Below are positions 8,913 through 19,000 of a stretch of 64,000 bases of DNA, piece by piece. Within the stretch, counting starts at the first letter, position 1, and the number at the start of each line of letters is the position of its first letter. The notes below the pieces were generated by a model, which was not told the origin of the DNA, ran no database searches, and worked only from the letters and a program-made list of their open reading frames with translations. The DNA lies in the NCBI GenBank assembly GCA_946965045.2, contig OX337228.1, forward strand, positions 930,001 to 994,000, written 5' to 3'. Origin of the DNA: Epithemia pelagica. Lineage: Eukaryota; Bacillariophyta; Bacillariophyceae; Surirellales; Surirellaceae. Both the position numbers and the translations under genes were made by a program.

Positions 8913-10814
8913 ATGTCGTTGGATCAAAGAAAGAAAGCCAAAGTCAACCCCGACGCTATGGAAGTTGATTCTGCCGAAGCACCGGAAACGTTGATTTACT
9001 TAAAGGAGTCGAAGGCAACGACGATAGAAGATGGAGAAATTCTAAAGAGGTTGCGCCCCGTTGTTTTTAAGTTGAAACCGTACGACGACACGGCATCGCT
9101 ATGTTCGGACCTGGACAAAATCGACTTTCTAGAGCAATGTTCGTCGATTGCTTCCAAACCGAAGGATGGTATTTTGAAAGATTTGTTCTCAATTTACTCT
9201 GAATCGATGGATCGCGAAGCCGCTAGTATCTTAACGACGGGCGAAGTTGATCGCATCGATCAAAAGGCGGCGATTGAGATTCGCCAGGCGATTTTATTTT
9301 CACAGTTGGTGGACATAGATGATGAGGAGTCAGGAATGAAGGTTTACAACGAGATGGTTCCTGATTTACAGAGTCCTGGATATATGAAATCCCTCGTCAT
9401 CCGCCCCGACGATCAAGAATTTTGGGACCGATGCATCCAGCTCAGTTTGGAGCATCGCCCGGTGTGTGGAGTGGGAAATCCTGGCATTGGAAAAACAATG
9501 ACGACGCTTTATTTGCTGCAGAAACTCCTCATGATACACAAGAAGCCAGTCGTCTATACTATCCGAATGGAATCTGGATTCAGAGATATCTTTTACGAAT
9601 TTGTTCCGGTTGTCGTGAATGGGACAGTCCCCGCTATTACTGTGTCTGTTCACAATATGTTTCACCACGAAATGATCAAAATTGCCAGTATGAAAGTAAG
9701 AGGAGCATTCTTTGTTGTAGATTCAGGAACATATGAGAATTCGTGCGATGTTTCAAGTGAACTCTTTGAAGCGAGATTCATCATGACTGCCGCTAATGAT
9801 AAACGGCACTGGGGTGGCAGCAATTTTACCAAGTTTCGGGAAGCAGATCCTCATCCGATGGAACCCAGACGTCCAAATTCGAAGACAGGTAGACTGGTGT
9901 ATGGTCGTCTTTGGACTGGAAGTCAAGTGCTCAAGGCTAAGCCTTACATCACGCGCTTGCAAGGTGTCGATGACGAGGAATTGTTGCGTCGTTTCAGAAT
10001 AGTGGGAGGATCCATGCGTGATATCATCGCCTTCAAAGAGAAGGAGTTCACACAAAATGTGGAAGTTGCACTGAATCTCGATGCAGACACAGTCAAAGAT
10101 CTTGCAGAGGGAAGATATCAATTTACTTTTGATCAAACGGTACCCTCGAGTATCCTTATCGGACTGGGTCCAGACGATAAAGACCCGACACTATTCAAGA
10201 CAACCCTGAAATCAGACTTTGTAGAAGAAAGGCTTGCCAGCAGGCACCTTAAAATTTCGTGGTATGCAGTGCTTGACAAGGGCGAGGGCAATCGCGGAAA
10301 CCTTTTCGAATCATATCTGCGTTTGAAGTTCTCCTCTGGACCGGTTCTGTTTTCACAAGAGAAAATCCGTGAGAGCCACCGAGAAAAGCCACCTGCAAGT
10401 AAAAGAGAACGAAAGAACTACCAGCCAGTTCCCAATGGGATGACGATTGGATCAGACCGGAATCTTGTGCGAGTGTCGGATATGAATGCGGCTGTGCACG
10501 CAGACCAGACCCAAGTGAACATGTTCTATTCTAAGGATGAGAGTGAGCCTCTGATCGACATGATTTTTCGGGTCGACAACGGGTACGATGCAGTTCAGGC
10601 TACTATTGGTAAGTCTCACGGTGCTGCTACCGCGAAAATAAGAACCTTGAAGGCTGAATTGGGCTTGCAAGACGACGAAAAACTGCGGATCTTTTTCGCA
10701 GTACCGGTGGGTCGCTTTAGGGAGCTTGAAACGGCTCCAGTCAATCCGCTTCTCGATGAGGAAGACCTCAATAATGTGTTTATTTACCACATTGCCGTCT
10801 CCGACATTGAATGA
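8913..10814 (+). CDS. Crinkler/RHS-like protein: P-loop NTPase fused to nuclease-like domain
   Basis: An intact single-exon frame of 633 residues. Residues 186-195 are a Walker A loop (GVGNPGIGKT) and 264-272 a Walker B-like strand (GAFFVVDSG). The C-terminal part has GNLFESYLRL (about 462) followed by PLIDMIF...AVQATIGKSHG (546-570) and RIFFAVPVGRF (592-602). The pattern D, then Q-x-T, then a strand ending in VP.GRF is that of the restriction-endonuclease-fold module in retrotransposon-hot-spot (RHS) and Crinkler-type proteins of trypanosomes, oomycetes and other protists. There is no signal peptide and no LFLAK-type Crinkler leader that I can see. In this family the NTPase is thought to control the nuclease module. 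The gene lies 237 bases after a transposase within the same inverted repeats, so it travels with the element. Family assignment is from motif pattern only. Confidence 0.7.
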   Translation: MSLDQRKKAKVNPDAMEVDSAEAPETLIYLKESKATTIEDGEILKRLRPVVFKLKPYDDTASLCSDLDKIDFLEQCSSIASKPKDGILKDLFSIYSESMDREAASILTTGEVDRIDQKAAIEIRQAILFSQLVDIDDEESGMKVYNEMVPDLQSPGYMKSLVIRPDDQEFWDRCIQLSLEHRPVCGVGNPGIGKTMTTLYLLQKLLMIHKKPVVYTIRMESGFRDIFYEFVPVVVNGTVPAITVSVHNMFHHEMIKIASMKVRGAFFVVDSGTYENSCDVSSELFEARFIMTAANDKRHWGGSNFTKFREADPHPMEPRRPNSKTGRLVYGRLWTGSQVLKAKPYITRLQGVDDEELLRRFRIVGGSMRDIIAFKEKEFTQNVEVALNLDADTVKDLAEGRYQFTFDQTVPSSILIGLGPDDKDPTLFKTTLKSDFVEERLASRHLKISWYAVLDKGEGNRGNLFESYLRLKFSSGPVLFSQEKIRESHREKPPASKRERKNYQPVPNGMTIGSDRNLVRVSDMNAAVHADQTQVNMFYSKDESEPLIDMIFRVDNGYDAVQATIGKSHGAATAKIRTLKAELGLQDDEKLRIFFAVPVGRFRELETAPVNPLLDEEDLNNVFIYHIAVSDIE

Positions 10815-11637
10815 TCTTCTGCAAGTTGTCGCGGTATTATTCCATGCAAAGTTGCCTTAGGGCTATTATACATTTGAGATGCTTTTCTGGACATCGTTGT
10901 TGTTTGTTATTGCTCCTGCTAGTAGAAAAGGCCAAGATCCATGAGGCCCCGAGGAGGCTGCAGCCGCGTAGGACATTGAAAACGACGAGTTGCCAGAAGC
11001 AGTAGAGAAATAATCTTGTCAGATCGATTGAAGAAAGGCCCAAGTGTTTTATCCTAGTCGATTGTCAAAAATTCCGATTACAACATGTAGATAATCCTAA
11101 AAGGAACGCGTAGAGCACTCCCCAATCGCATGTCCGGGTCATCTACCCATCGACCCGAATGAAACCCGCAAAGGGTAGAGCACCCTTTGCCATCCATGTT
11201 TGATGGGTGGTCCGCCCAAACCGAATGCAAAAGCATTTACCGACTCTGTATTTTATCATGAGGATACTACGAGTATGAGAGTCTGGATCTAGTAGGTCGG
11301 GGATGGGAGGATGTCGTTCTAAATCCAGCAAAAAAGAAGGAAAGCCACGGACATTACTCATATTTACATGGCGTCTTGCTTCTTTTTCACTCGTGACATC
11401 TCCCTAGTCAAACCATAAATAAACTACCATGTAGAGTTTCCTATGGATGATAAAAGTTCCCAAAGTCGTCTTCTGGTGGATGGCGGATACCCGCCACGCC
11501 ATGCAGAGAGTTCGAGACTGTTTTGTCCGCCTCATTCCACAAAATCGCGGGACTAAACAAACATCCACCCTGTACTTTTAGCACAGTCCTCATATTTCTG
11601 TTTAGAAGGAGAAATACAGGACCCGACATTAACAGCA
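10815..11637. other. Non-coding stretch inside the composite transposon
   Basis: About 820 bases between the Crinkler-like gene and the glycosyltransferase-like gene. Only short frames without coding character are present. It could contain the 5' leader of the next gene. I see no repeat or inverted end that would make the downstream genes a separate insertion. Confidence 0.4.
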
Positions 11638-13188
11638 ATGTCGAAACAAATCAGAACCAGTCCAGCAAGAGGGGTATCTCTACAGAAGAGAGGGACTACT
11701 GTAGACAGGAGTCGTCACACCCCTGTATGTGGTGGCCCTTTCGGAACAATCGCGATGTTATGGTTCCCTCCGCTCTGGTTGCTATGCTGGATGGTGGTCC
11801 TAACGTGGTGCCTCCTAGAGCTCGTGTTTCTGGAACAACTTCTCGTTCTGGAGCCGTCCAACTTGGTTCCAGAAAAGACTCCATACAACAACAATCAGCA
11901 ACATCCCGAAAGCAGCATAAAAGGCCACACTAGTCGTTTCGTTCCAACCTTATCCGCCGCAAACACTTCTCAACCTCCAACAACAACAACAACAAACACA
12001 CGGGGGGACTATTCACAGCCAGAGTTTGTTCCTACTCATCGTTCCATCCATCTCAAACCTCAAGAAGGTACACAAAGTCGCAACAACACGACAGTCGCCA
12101 CTACCACCATGCACGAAAAATCAAACAGTTCCAACCTTGCGATCGATCATGTCCATGCTACAGAATTTCCATACGCCTTAAGCTGTCCCGGTCAAGTGTT
12201 GCATCCCCGACAGAACAATTACACAATAGTGTTGGGATACCACGTTGGCATGTTGCGTAATTGGCGTTCCATTGTTCAAGATCAATTGCAAACCTTGTAC
12301 CAATGTGGATTGGGACCGGCGCTTTCCGAGTGGTTTGTTTCGTACGCCATGCCACGGCATTTGCAAGAGCATCATCAACCCGAAAAAGAACCAACACGAC
12401 GCCGTCGTCAACGGCTTGTCCAGGAACTGCAAACCTTGTTAATCCCGCCTCCATCAGTACCACAAAGTGTCACACTACCACAACTCTTTGCCAGTACAGG
12501 AATTCCGTGGGAAGGATCCATGTTGAATCAATTGATTCAGTATTGTCAAGAGATCCCACAAGACAAGAAGGCAACCACTCTGGTCTTTTATTGGCACACC
12601 AAGGGTTCCTCCCGATGGCATCAAGATTGGCGTGCCCGTTGGCAAGAACCATATACGTATGGACCCGTCCTGTATTGGCGCAAATATCTGGAATACTTTG
12701 TCCTGGAACGACCAGCCCATTGCATTCATCGCCTGATGCGAGAGGGAGCACAAATTTGTGGAGTAGCACACCAAGCCCAGTCGGGGATCTATGCTGGCAA
12801 TATATGGGCCGCCACATGCTCGTATCTCACACAAATACCCAAGGTGCAAATTCGAACATTCAACCAACCAGTAATGTCCAATCAAACTCACTCCCCCTCC
12901 TCTCAAAGTTACACCGCCGCCAAGTCTTGGGAGAGTGGGTATTTTGATGCGGAACAAGCCTTTGGTATTCCTCAGCGACAAGCAAGGAAGCAACAACAAG
13001 AGCTGCTGAAGCGAAACCATACTCGTCCGAGTAGTAGTAGCAGGAACGATCTTTCCCATATCTTTGTATCATTGCACCAACCCATACAAGCGCAACGACG
13101 AAAGCGACAAGCCGGTTTCTACGCACATGCGTTGAAACCAGAGGAATATCGTTCCGCCATTGCGGATTGGGGACCACTGTCCGTGTAG
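11638..13188 (+). CDS. Type II membrane protein, glycosyltransferase-like
   Basis: A 516-residue single-exon frame. A hydrophobic segment at about residues 38-70 (MLWFPPLWLLCWMVVLTW) fits a signal anchor, followed by a Ser/Thr/Asn-rich stem. The globular part has TIVLGYHVGMLRNW (about 196), VFYWHTKGSSRW (about 316), WRKYLEYFVLERP (about 341) and GIYAGNIWAATCSYL near 382. The order HTKG, then a Trp-rich helix, then GN-W-A resembles a glycosyltransferase-like family found in algae and giant viruses, so a Golgi enzyme is likely. The donor and acceptor are unknown. It looks like an ordinary host gene, yet it lies between the inverted ends of the composite transposon and is absent from units 2 and 3. 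Confidence 0.6.
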   Translation: MSKQIRTSPARGVSLQKRGTTVDRSRHTPVCGGPFGTIAMLWFPPLWLLCWMVVLTWCLLELVFLEQLLVLEPSNLVPEKTPYNNNQQHPESSIKGHTSRFVPTLSAANTSQPPTTTTTNTRGDYSQPEFVPTHRSIHLKPQEGTQSRNNTTVATTTMHEKSNSSNLAIDHVHATEFPYALSCPGQVLHPRQNNYTIVLGYHVGMLRNWRSIVQDQLQTLYQCGLGPALSEWFVSYAMPRHLQEHHQPEKEPTRRRRQRLVQELQTLLIPPPSVPQSVTLPQLFASTGIPWEGSMLNQLIQYCQEIPQDKKATTLVFYWHTKGSSRWHQDWRARWQEPYTYGPVLYWRKYLEYFVLERPAHCIHRLMREGAQICGVAHQAQSGIYAGNIWAATCSYLTQIPKVQIRTFNQPVMSNQTHSPSSQSYTAAKSWESGYFDAEQAFGIPQRQARKQQQELLKRNHTRPSSSSRNDLSHIFVSLHQPIQAQRRKRQAGFYAHALKPEEYRSAIADWGPLSV

Positions 13189-13524
13189 TAGGAAACAAGG
13201 CCAAGACGGTTTGATCAGGTTTGTTGGCGGATCGTATCGGATAACTAGGCAGATTGGCATCTAGGCAAAGCAAGAGACTTGTAAAAAAATGCTCATGACA
13301 GGGTGTCTTGGTTATAGAGGTTGTTTTGAGAAACATCTACCAATCTCCATGGCATGCAGTGTTCCTGCGCTTCTGATCGATTTGACATTCGAGGAATTTC
13401 TTGTTCTTGTTTCGTTTTACGTCTTCTTTTCTCTCTCTCTCTGTCTCGATGTTTTCGTAAGGGGTGTCACGACCTGTAGGCAAGCTTCATCTTGTTTCCA
13501 TATAGCGTGTCTTCTTGTTCTTTC
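13189..13524. other. Convergent 3' intergenic region
   Basis: 336 bases between the 3' ends of two convergent genes, with a CT-repeat near 13430-13445. No gene seen. It probably holds both polyadenylation regions. Confidence 0.4.
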
Positions 13525-13974
13525 TTAATCTTTGAGTGTATTGATAATGGTCGCCACCACACCTCCAATTCCACCATCGCCCAAATTGGCCAATGCCAGG
13601 AAATTGAGGGCGATCAATCCAAAGCCAATCGCCGTCAAGGTGACCGAGTCGACATCATCGACCAAATCGACACGAACCTTTTGTGGCTCGCCCAAAGGAC
13701 GAGGAGACGGACGATCAAAACCCAAGGATTGAGCTGATGGCGGTTTCGGGTCGTTATCGTCTGGATTGTTGGAGGAAGCCAAGGGTCTACACGACCATGG
13801 CGACTGTTTTGGTTGGGTCAGAGAAGTGCCACCAAATCCAATTTTCCTGGATGGTGTTTTCGATCGGGTCACAGTAAAGGCTTCCACCGATTGAAACGGT
13901 TGATCCAGTGAATGGAACAGAAAGGAAAGCAAGAGGCAAGCAAGCAGGCTTTGAAGAAATGGCCTTATCGTCAT
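13525..13974 (-). CDS. Small plastid-targeted membrane protein
   Basis: A 149-residue frame starting with ATG at 13974. The N-terminus is a signal peptide (hydrophobic core QSLLACLLLSFLF) ending in SVEAFTVTR. A cleavage site before Phe followed by a basic Ser/Thr-rich stretch is the ASAF-type bipartite presequence used for import into diatom plastids with four membranes. The mature part is Pro-rich, then has one hydrophobic segment (TLTAIGFGLIALNFLALANL) and a short Gly-rich tail. A thylakoid or plastid-envelope location is likely. I cannot name the protein. It is the last gene before the right end of the composite transposon. Confidence 0.65.
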   Translation of the reverse strand: MTIRPFLQSLLACLLLSFLFHSLDQPFQSVEAFTVTRSKTPSRKIGFGGTSLTQPKQSPWSCRPLASSNNPDDNDPKPPSAQSLGFDRPSPRPLGEPQKVRVDLVDDVDSVTLTAIGFGLIALNFLALANLGDGGIGGVVATIINTLKD

Positions 13975-14161
13975 GGTCGTTTGGAAACCAACAGGAGGTG
14001 GGTTTAGCTACACTAATTGCGTTAGACTGTACTCCCTTGTTATGACTACCTATCTTTTCAATACGTATGGAAACCATATAGATAAATCTACGTTCTGGTA
14101 TCAGATAATATCAGGTTTACCCCACACTCCAGATGGCAGCAGCTGCCGTTTGTTCCCCAGA
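13975..14161. other. Right end of the transposon and leader of the next gene
   Basis: It contains the right terminal inverted repeat (14102-14129) and the CAG duplicate. The transposon end lies only about 30 bases before the probable ATG of the following gene (14162), so the insertion separated that gene from its native upstream DNA, which is intact in unit 3. Confidence 0.6.
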
Positions 14162-15005
14162 ATGGGACCACCGGGTGAGGGGAATGGAGGATTTTCTGTA
14201 GAACCATAACCGACAAATCTGTGTATCCTCTCAGACACGTTCGGTCCGTATGGCCCATATTTTGATCTTTTTGGAGTCTTGACTGTCTTGACAATGCCCC
14301 TGTCCAAAGAATGGATTGCCACCTATACCAGACAATCCGAGCTATGGCGAGTCCTTTGTCTATTGGAACCCTTCAAAGCTCAAGTCGAAGAAGATCCGAA
14401 TGAAGAATCGAGCAGCAGTGACGAATCCATGTTTTCGGGTGTAATGGCCGAGTCCGAGTTGCGACTGCGGTATGGAAAGTTTCGGCTTTTGTATTCGTCC
14501 TTTATCCGTTGCATGCGATATTTGGCTCGAATCAAGGACGATGCTTTGAGTGGACGACAACCGTCCATGATTGACTATGGAACCAGTGGAGCCGAAACCT
14601 CGTCACACAGTCATCGCAACATTTCGTGCAATCAAAATCTTCAAGACTTTTTGGTAGGGCACGAGGTGTAGTGGCACAAAACAACAACAACCAAAATAAT
14701 AGCCCCTCGTGTCAACAGGAGCAACATCTGCAACATCATCCGGACAGTACAGTGGCCATGGAATCCTTTACCGCAACGATCAAGTTCTCCAACAAAGTAC
14801 CGCCGGAACCTTGCGCAGATTACAGTTCACCTTGAGCAGCAGTGAGAACTTGCGGTCTCGATTCTATGCTGCCGTTGCTTCCCAACAACAATTATCGCTT
14901 GAACAAGCACACAACGAAGCTGTGTTACTTCATGAAGAACAAGAACGGCAGCTGCAAAGACAGAATCAAGAAGCTATCCGTGTAAGGCAGGCTGGCAATG
15001 ACTGA
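14162..15005 (+). CDS. Unknown protein, probable three-exon gene, unit 1 copy
   Basis: Best model: exon 14162-14174 (ATGGGACCACCGG), a 60-base GT-AG intron, exon 14235 to 14653 or 14665, a short intron ending at the AG of 14701-14702, and exon 14703-15005. The product is about 245 residues. It has an N-terminal part with WIATYTRQSELWRVLCLLEP, an acidic Ser-rich linker, a helical block LRYGKFRLLYSSFIRCMRYL, and a Gln/Glu-rich coiled-coil-like C-terminus (ASQQQLSLEQAHNEAVLLHE). The same gene occurs in units 2 and 3 with few changes. The second intron is uncertain because other acceptors change the frame. I do not recognise the family. Confidence 0.5.
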
Positions 15006-16080
15006 CGAAAGCGAAGAACGATGAATCTGTCTGCCGCAGCTCGATGGGATCACTCCATGAACCTGAAGGTACGACGGTTGTTATACAGAGCACAAAACAC
15101 TACGAGTTTATATGAAGCAAGGGGATTGTGTTCGTCGATTTAAACGAAGAACTTTCTCGACAAATTACCCTTTGAGCAAGTCGGTCAAAACAATCATTCC
15201 GATACCTCCATTGGAGCAGAGTTACCAGCAACATTTATGAATCACACACATTGATTATGATCGGCAAAAAATGTATTTTAATTTGTTGATTCGTATTCAT
15301 GTTGAGACTGCAGGCGGGAAATCAAGTCATAGCCTCCACGTATGACCTTTCACTGTATAGTACATAGAAATAATTCTATGCAAAGACATAAAAACGTGTA
15401 CTTCTGAGTCAACGCAACGCACTGAAACATCTTCGATAGCACTCATTCGTTGACATTCCGGTAACTCAAAGTATTGGCCGTTTCGTGGACTCCCGTAGTA
15501 CGACGATTATGCCACTATGAACTACCTAGGTAGAGTATATGAAAGCATTACATGGAGTGTGCAAAGGCTAAGTGGGAAATAAATCTCAAAACAGAAACGA
15601 CGTCTCCAACATGAGAATCCAAGTTACGAACATATCAAAGATATCCGTACCATTCATATCAGATTGGTTGACTGCGCCAACGTGGGAACCCCAGTTGCTC
15701 CCATTTGTTTTGTTCGATTTGAATCTTCAAAGGACATTACATTGCCACATCAACTACCTATGTGTATTGTGTACACAGACCATTTAAAATATTATTATGC
15801 ATCTTTTCTGATGAAGATAATACGACTTAAGCAACTGATATTCTTGGTGAATAGGGCGTCTTTTTTCACGCTATCACAGCTACCGTAGCATTCATGAACT
15901 TCTTTTTCTTCTTTTTGCTCTTTGCACTCTTTGCACTCTTTGCACTCTTGGCCGTTTTAGTTTTTAGTCTTTGAAACTTTTCCACTCTTTTCACTCTTTT
16001 CACTCTTTTTACTCTTTTTACTCTTTTCACTCTTTTCACTCTTTTCACTCTTTTTACTCTTTTTACTCTTTTCACTCTTT
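15006..16080. other. Intergenic region plus cryptic Lys/Ser tail of the PT gene
   Basis: 15006-15880 lies between the 3' ends of two convergent genes and is conserved in all units. From about 16080 down to 15887 the - strand still reads Lys/Ser triplets in a shifted frame, a continuation of the PT gene beyond its stop. In units 2 and 3 the equivalent stretch ends in a Lys run, then FMNATVAVIA and a stop. This tail was probably the original C-terminus. Confidence 0.5.
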
Positions 16081-19000
16081 TCACTCTTTCTTCTTACTCT
16101 TCTTACTCTTCTTACTCTTCTTACTCTTCTTACTCTTCTTACTCTTTTTGCTTGTACTACTCTCCGCAGCCGGCGGAACACCAGCGGTGGGTTCGTCACT
16201 TCTTGACGGAGATTGGGTTGGCTGTGTTGTCGGAACGGCAGTCGGAGCGGCCGTAGGGACACTAGTTGGTGCACTTGTTGGAACCAAAGTGGGAGAAGAC
16301 GTTGGGGCCGTAGGACTTCCTGTAGGACTTGACGTTGGGGCTGTTGGATTGGACGTTGGTTGTGCCGTTGGTGCACTTGTCGGCTGTGAAGTGGGGCCGC
16401 TTGTTGGTGCAGCCGTCGGGGCTGTCGTAGGACCGAAGGTTGGTTGACTAGTCGGACCCGCAGTTGGTCCACTTGTAGGTCCACTTGTTGGTGCAGATGT
16501 TGGAGCTGACGTTGGTCCGGCGGTAGGACCAGATGTTGGACCAGATGTGGGTCCATGTGTTGGAGTACTCGTTGGTGATGAAGTTGGCTCGCTGGTCGGC
16601 GACGATGTTGGTCCACTTGTCGGACTGTTTGTTGGTCCACTTGTAGGTCCCGAAGTCGGAGCTGACGTTGGTCCTGCGGTAGGACCAGATGTTGGACCAG
16701 ATGTGGGTTCATCTGTGGGAGTACTCGTAGGTGATGAAGTTGGTTCGCTGGTCGGCGACGATGTTGGTCCACTTGTTGGTCCACTTGTCGGACTGCTTGT
16801 CGGACCACTTGTAGGTCCCGATGTCGGAGCTGACGTTGGGCCGGCGGTCGGGGCAGATGTTGGACCAGATGTGGGTCCATCTGTGGGAGTATTTGTTGGA
16901 GATGAAGTTGGTTCGCTGGTCGGCGATGATGTTGGTCCACTTGTCGGACTGCTTGTCGGACGACTTGTAGGTCCCGATGTCGGAGCTGACGTTGGTCCGT
17001 CGGTAGGACCAGATGTTGGACCAGATGTGGGTTCATCTGTGGGAGTACTCGTTGGTGATGAAGTTGGTTCGCTGGTCGGCGACGATGTTGGTCCACTTGT
17101 TGGTCCACTTGTCGGACTGCTTGTCGGACTGCTTGTCGGACCACTTGTAGGTCCCGATGTCGGAGCTGACGTTGGGCCGGCGGTCGGGGCAGATGTTGGA
17201 CCAGATGTGGGTTCATCTGTGGGAGTACTCGTTGGTGATGAAGTTGGCTCGCTGGTCGGCGACGATGTTGGTCCACTTGTTGGTCCACTTGTCGGACTGC
17301 TTGTTGGTCCACTTGTAGGTCCCGATGTCGGAGCTGACGTTGGGCCGGCGGTCGGGGCAGATGTTGGACCAGATGTGGGTTCATCTGTTGGAGTACTCGT
17401 TGGTGATGAAGTTGGCTCGCTGGTCGGCGACGATGTTGGCAATGATGTTGGTGCACTTGTCGGACTGCTTGTTGGTCCACTTGTAGGTGACGAAGTCTTT
17501 GGAACTTTTCCACTCTTTTCACTCTTTTCACTCTTTTCACTCTTTTCACTCTTTTCACTCTTTTTGCTTGTACTACTCTCCGCAGCCGGCGGAACACCAG
17601 GGGTGGGTTCGTCAGTACTACTTGACGGAGATTGGGTTGACTGTGTTGTCGGAACGGCAGTCGGAGCGGCCGTAGGGTTACTCTTCTTACTCTTCTTACT
17701 CTTCTTACTCTTTTTGCTTGTACTACTCTCCGCAGTCGGCGGAACACCAGGGGTGGGTTCGTCAGTACTACTTGACGGAGATTGGGTTGGCTCTGTTGTC
17801 GGAACGGCAGTCGGAGCGGCCGTAGGGACACTAGTTGGTCCACTTGTTGGTGCACTCGTTGGTTGACTTGTGGGTGTCGATGTTGGAGCAGACGTTGGGC
17901 CATCAGTCGGAGCAGATGTGGGACCATCAGTCGGTTGGGTTGTCGGAGCGGATGTTGGGCCATCTGTGGGAGCAGATGTGGGACTTGTAGTAGGCTCTGT
18001 TGTCGGAGCTGATGTGGGAGCAGATGTGGGACCAGCGGTTGGTTCTGATGTCGGAGCGGATGTTGGGCCGGCTGTCGGAGCTGATGTGGGACCATCAGTT
18101 GGTTCTGCTGTTGGAGTACTCGTTGGGGTTTCCGTAGGCTCACTGGTCGGCAACGATGTTGGTGATGACGTTGGTGCACTTGTCGGACTGCTCGTCGGAT
18201 TTTCAGTCGGCTCAGTTGTAGGACCACTCGTAGGTGAGCTCGTTGGTTGACTGGTTGGTGTTGATGTGGGAGCGTTCGTCGGGCCGTCTGTGGGACTTGC
18301 AGTGGGATTGTCAGTGGGATTGTCAGTTGGCTGTGATGTGGGAGTACTCGTGGGTGTTTCAGTGGGCTCACTGGTAGGGGTGGACGTAGGTTGACTGGTC
18401 GGAGGTGTGGTGGGACCGACCGTGGGTTGATTAGTGGGATTGTTCGTGGGCGCAGATGTCGGGGTCGATGTGGGATTGTCGGTAGGTCCACTTGTTGGTG
18501 CAGATGTTGGTCCGGCGGTAGGACCAGATGTTGGACCAGATGTGGGTCCATCTGTTGGAGTACTCGTTGGTGATGAAGTTGGCTCGCTGGTCGGCGACGA
18601 TGTTGGTCCACTTGTTGGTCCACTTGTCGGACTGCTTGTTGGTCCACTTGTTGGTGCACTCGTTGGTTGACTTGTGGGTTTCCTGTGGGAAAAGACGTTT
18701 CCTGTGGGAGAAGACGTTGGGGCTGTAGGACTTCCTGTAGGACTTGACGTTGGGGCTGTTGGATTGGACGTTGGTTGTGCCGTTGGTGCACTTGTTGGCT
18801 GTGAAGTCGGGCTGCTTGTTGGTCCCGCAGTCGGAGCTGTCGTCGGACCATTCGTTGGTGCACTTGTGGGCGCTGAGGTAGGACTGTTTGTTGGTGTCGC
18901 CGTCGGAGCTGTAGTTGGACCTGCTGTTGGCTGACTTGTCGGACCCGCAGTTGGTGCACTTGTTGGTGCACTCGTTGGTTGACTTGTGGGTGTCGATGTT

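Larger units (their letters stand above)
5781..14129. mobile_element. 8.35-kb Harbinger-type composite transposon with cargo genes
   Basis: The ends form a 28-base inverted repeat with a few mismatches (left end GAGAGTGGGGTAAACCTGAT, right end the complement of GAGTGTGGGGTAAACCTGAT). A 3-base direct repeat, CAG, flanks it at 5778-5780 and 14130-14132. Units 2 (near 29753) and 3 (near 45117) have the uninterrupted sequence with one CAG. A three-base target duplication is the rule for PIF/Harbinger elements, and a Harbinger-type transposase lies inside. Contents in order: companion gene (-), transposase (+), Crinkler/RHS-like gene (+), glycosyltransferase-like gene (+), plastid-targeted protein gene (-). 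Confidence 0.85.

Noticed and set aside
15887-16160. Programmed ribosomal frameshift in the Lys/Ser tail
   Set aside because: No slippery site with a downstream structure stands out. Simple repeat slippage in the DNA is the easier explanation.
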